A stretch of 64,000 bases of DNA from VXPQ01 sp965223485 (GTDB taxonomy: Bacteria; Bacteroidota; Rhodothermia; Rhodothermales; VXPQ01): positions 62,001 through 126,000 of the forward strand of contig OZ244993.1 in the NCBI GenBank assembly GCA_965223485.1. Reading direction: 5' to 3'. The stretch's first letter is position 1; each line of letters opens with the position of its first letter. The translations under genes and the position numbers were made by a program. Shown here piece after piece: positions 63,612 to 64,000 of the stretch. The notes beneath the pieces were generated by a model. The model had not been told where the DNA came from. It saw only the letters and a list, made by a program, of their open reading frames with translations, and searched no databases.

Positions 63612-64000
63612 CTGCCTTGAACGATTCGCCCGAACATCCTGTCGTCCGCATTGCGATGTGGTCGGGGCCGCGCAACATTTCCACGGCGCTGATGCGCGCA
63701 TGGGAAGCCCGCGGCGATACGCTCGTGACGGACGAGCCGCTGTATGCGCATTACCTGCTGAAAACCGGCGCCCCGCACCCCGGACGCGACGAAATCGTTG
63801 CGCACTGCGAAACGGACTGGCGCAAGGTGGTGGCGGAGTTGACCGGTGAAACGGACAACAAAGAAGACCCTGTCGATGGGGCGAATCGCAGCGGGTCCGG
63901 AGAGCACGATACGCTCGGCGGAAATGCCGATGCGCGCGGCTCCAGGCAGCGCAACGGGTCCGGAGATCGGGATACGCCCGCCGAAAAACGCATCTACTAC
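63608..64000 (+). CDS. Sulfotransferase-like protein, 5' part (cut by right window edge)
   Basis: About 131 codons to the edge. Start is probably a TTG at 63608 (overlapping the previous stop) or 63617; the first ATG (63656) lies inside the conserved RIAMWSGPRNISTALMRAWE, which is the PAPS-phosphate-binding region of this sulfotransferase-like group. Also DEPLYAHYLLKTGAPHPGRD. Between the usual LTG and KRIYY the chain carries an extra ~40 residues from a 63-bp tandem repeat (63887-63949, 63950 onward), rich in Gly, Asp and Arg. Group members act on small substrates that are not firmly known. Confidence 0.75.
   Translation, partial: MTALNDSPEHPVVRIAMWSGPRNISTALMRAWEARGDTLVTDEPLYAHYLLKTGAPHPGRDEIVAHCETDWRKVVAELTGETDNKEDPVDGANRSGSGEHDTLGGNADARGSRQRNGSGDRDTPAEKRIYY
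63887..64000 (+). repeat. 63-bp in-frame tandem repeat inside the sulfotransferase-like gene
   Basis: Two units at 63887 and 63950; CGCAGCGGGTCCGGAGAGC recurs as CGCAACGGGTCCGGAGATC, with GATACGC shared next. The second unit is cut by the window edge. The period is 21 codons, so the frame is kept. Confidence 0.75.

Overview
The window looks like a chromosomal contig from a GC-rich member of the Bacteroidota/Rhodothermota side of the tree, probably a marine Rhodothermales-type heterotroph. The support is indirect but consistent. One large surface protein and one gene remnant carry C-terminal type IX secretion (T9SS type A) sorting signatures. A TonB-dependent receptor with a carboxypeptidase-regulatory-like plug domain is paired with a lipoprotein. 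Most starts lack a clear Shine-Dalgarno. The tmRNA encodes the tag ANDYSYAMAA, which resembles the Salinibacter tag as I remember it. There is no plasmid or phage backbone and no CRISPR array.

Layout. 1-7.8 kb: a Tat-exported TIM-barrel isomerase cut by the left edge, the broken 3' end of a surface protein, a Tsx/OmpK-like porin, a BCCT betaine-type transporter, a large PIG-L deacetylase and a DUF6580 membrane protein. 7.8-15.3 kb: an outer-membrane-type hypothetical, repeat-bearing intergenic DNA, a small coiled-coil membrane protein, a FitAB/VapBC-type toxin-antitoxin pair between two ~58-bp direct repeats, then a catabolic group (Tat isomerase, GH3 glycosidase lipoprotein, an internally deleted carboxylesterase). 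15.4-18.6 kb: McrBC beside tRNA-Thr(CGT). 18.8-23.5 kb: class II DAHP synthase, TonB receptor, lipoprotein. 23.4-30.6 kb: mnmA, an SDR, ridA, apt, an Amidase_3 enzyme, and an ECF sigma factor with a probable anti-sigma gene. 31-50 kb is mostly housekeeping: Mla-type lipid transport (mlaE-mlaF-mlaD), DUF445, dusB, HAD phosphatase, an iron-type binding protein, UvrD/PcrA helicase, two NfeD proteins, a 31-aa AURKAIP1/COX24-like protein, YtxH, yaaA, coaX, birA, fabI and an L,D-transpeptidase.

50-64 kb is the accessory end. It holds a 520-bp spacer with a 20-bp inverted repeat, a surface protein of four near-identical ~318-bp repeats plus leucine-rich repeats and a T9SS tail, ssrA (tmRNA), two tandem copies of the small coiled-coil membrane protein family, a DUF899 thioredoxin-fold protein between 30-bp direct repeats, and an aldehyde dehydrogenase. 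After these comes a lower-GC restriction-modification pair (PD-(D/E)XK nuclease plus a DUF1156-like methyltransferase) with an IS3-type transposase remnant on each side. It ends with a sulfatase, a phosphotriesterase remnant, a Gfo/Idh/MocA oxidoreductase and a sulfotransferase-like gene cut by the right edge.

Recurring themes are defence (McrBC, the R-M pair, PIN toxin-antitoxin), accessory modules bounded by short direct repeats or IS scars, and repeat-driven variation inside genes. Carbohydrate, sulfate-ester and osmolyte functions fit life on marine organic matter. The best candidates for something undescribed are the R-M island, the small coiled-coil membrane protein family, and the dispersed ~20-bp motif near surface-protein loci.
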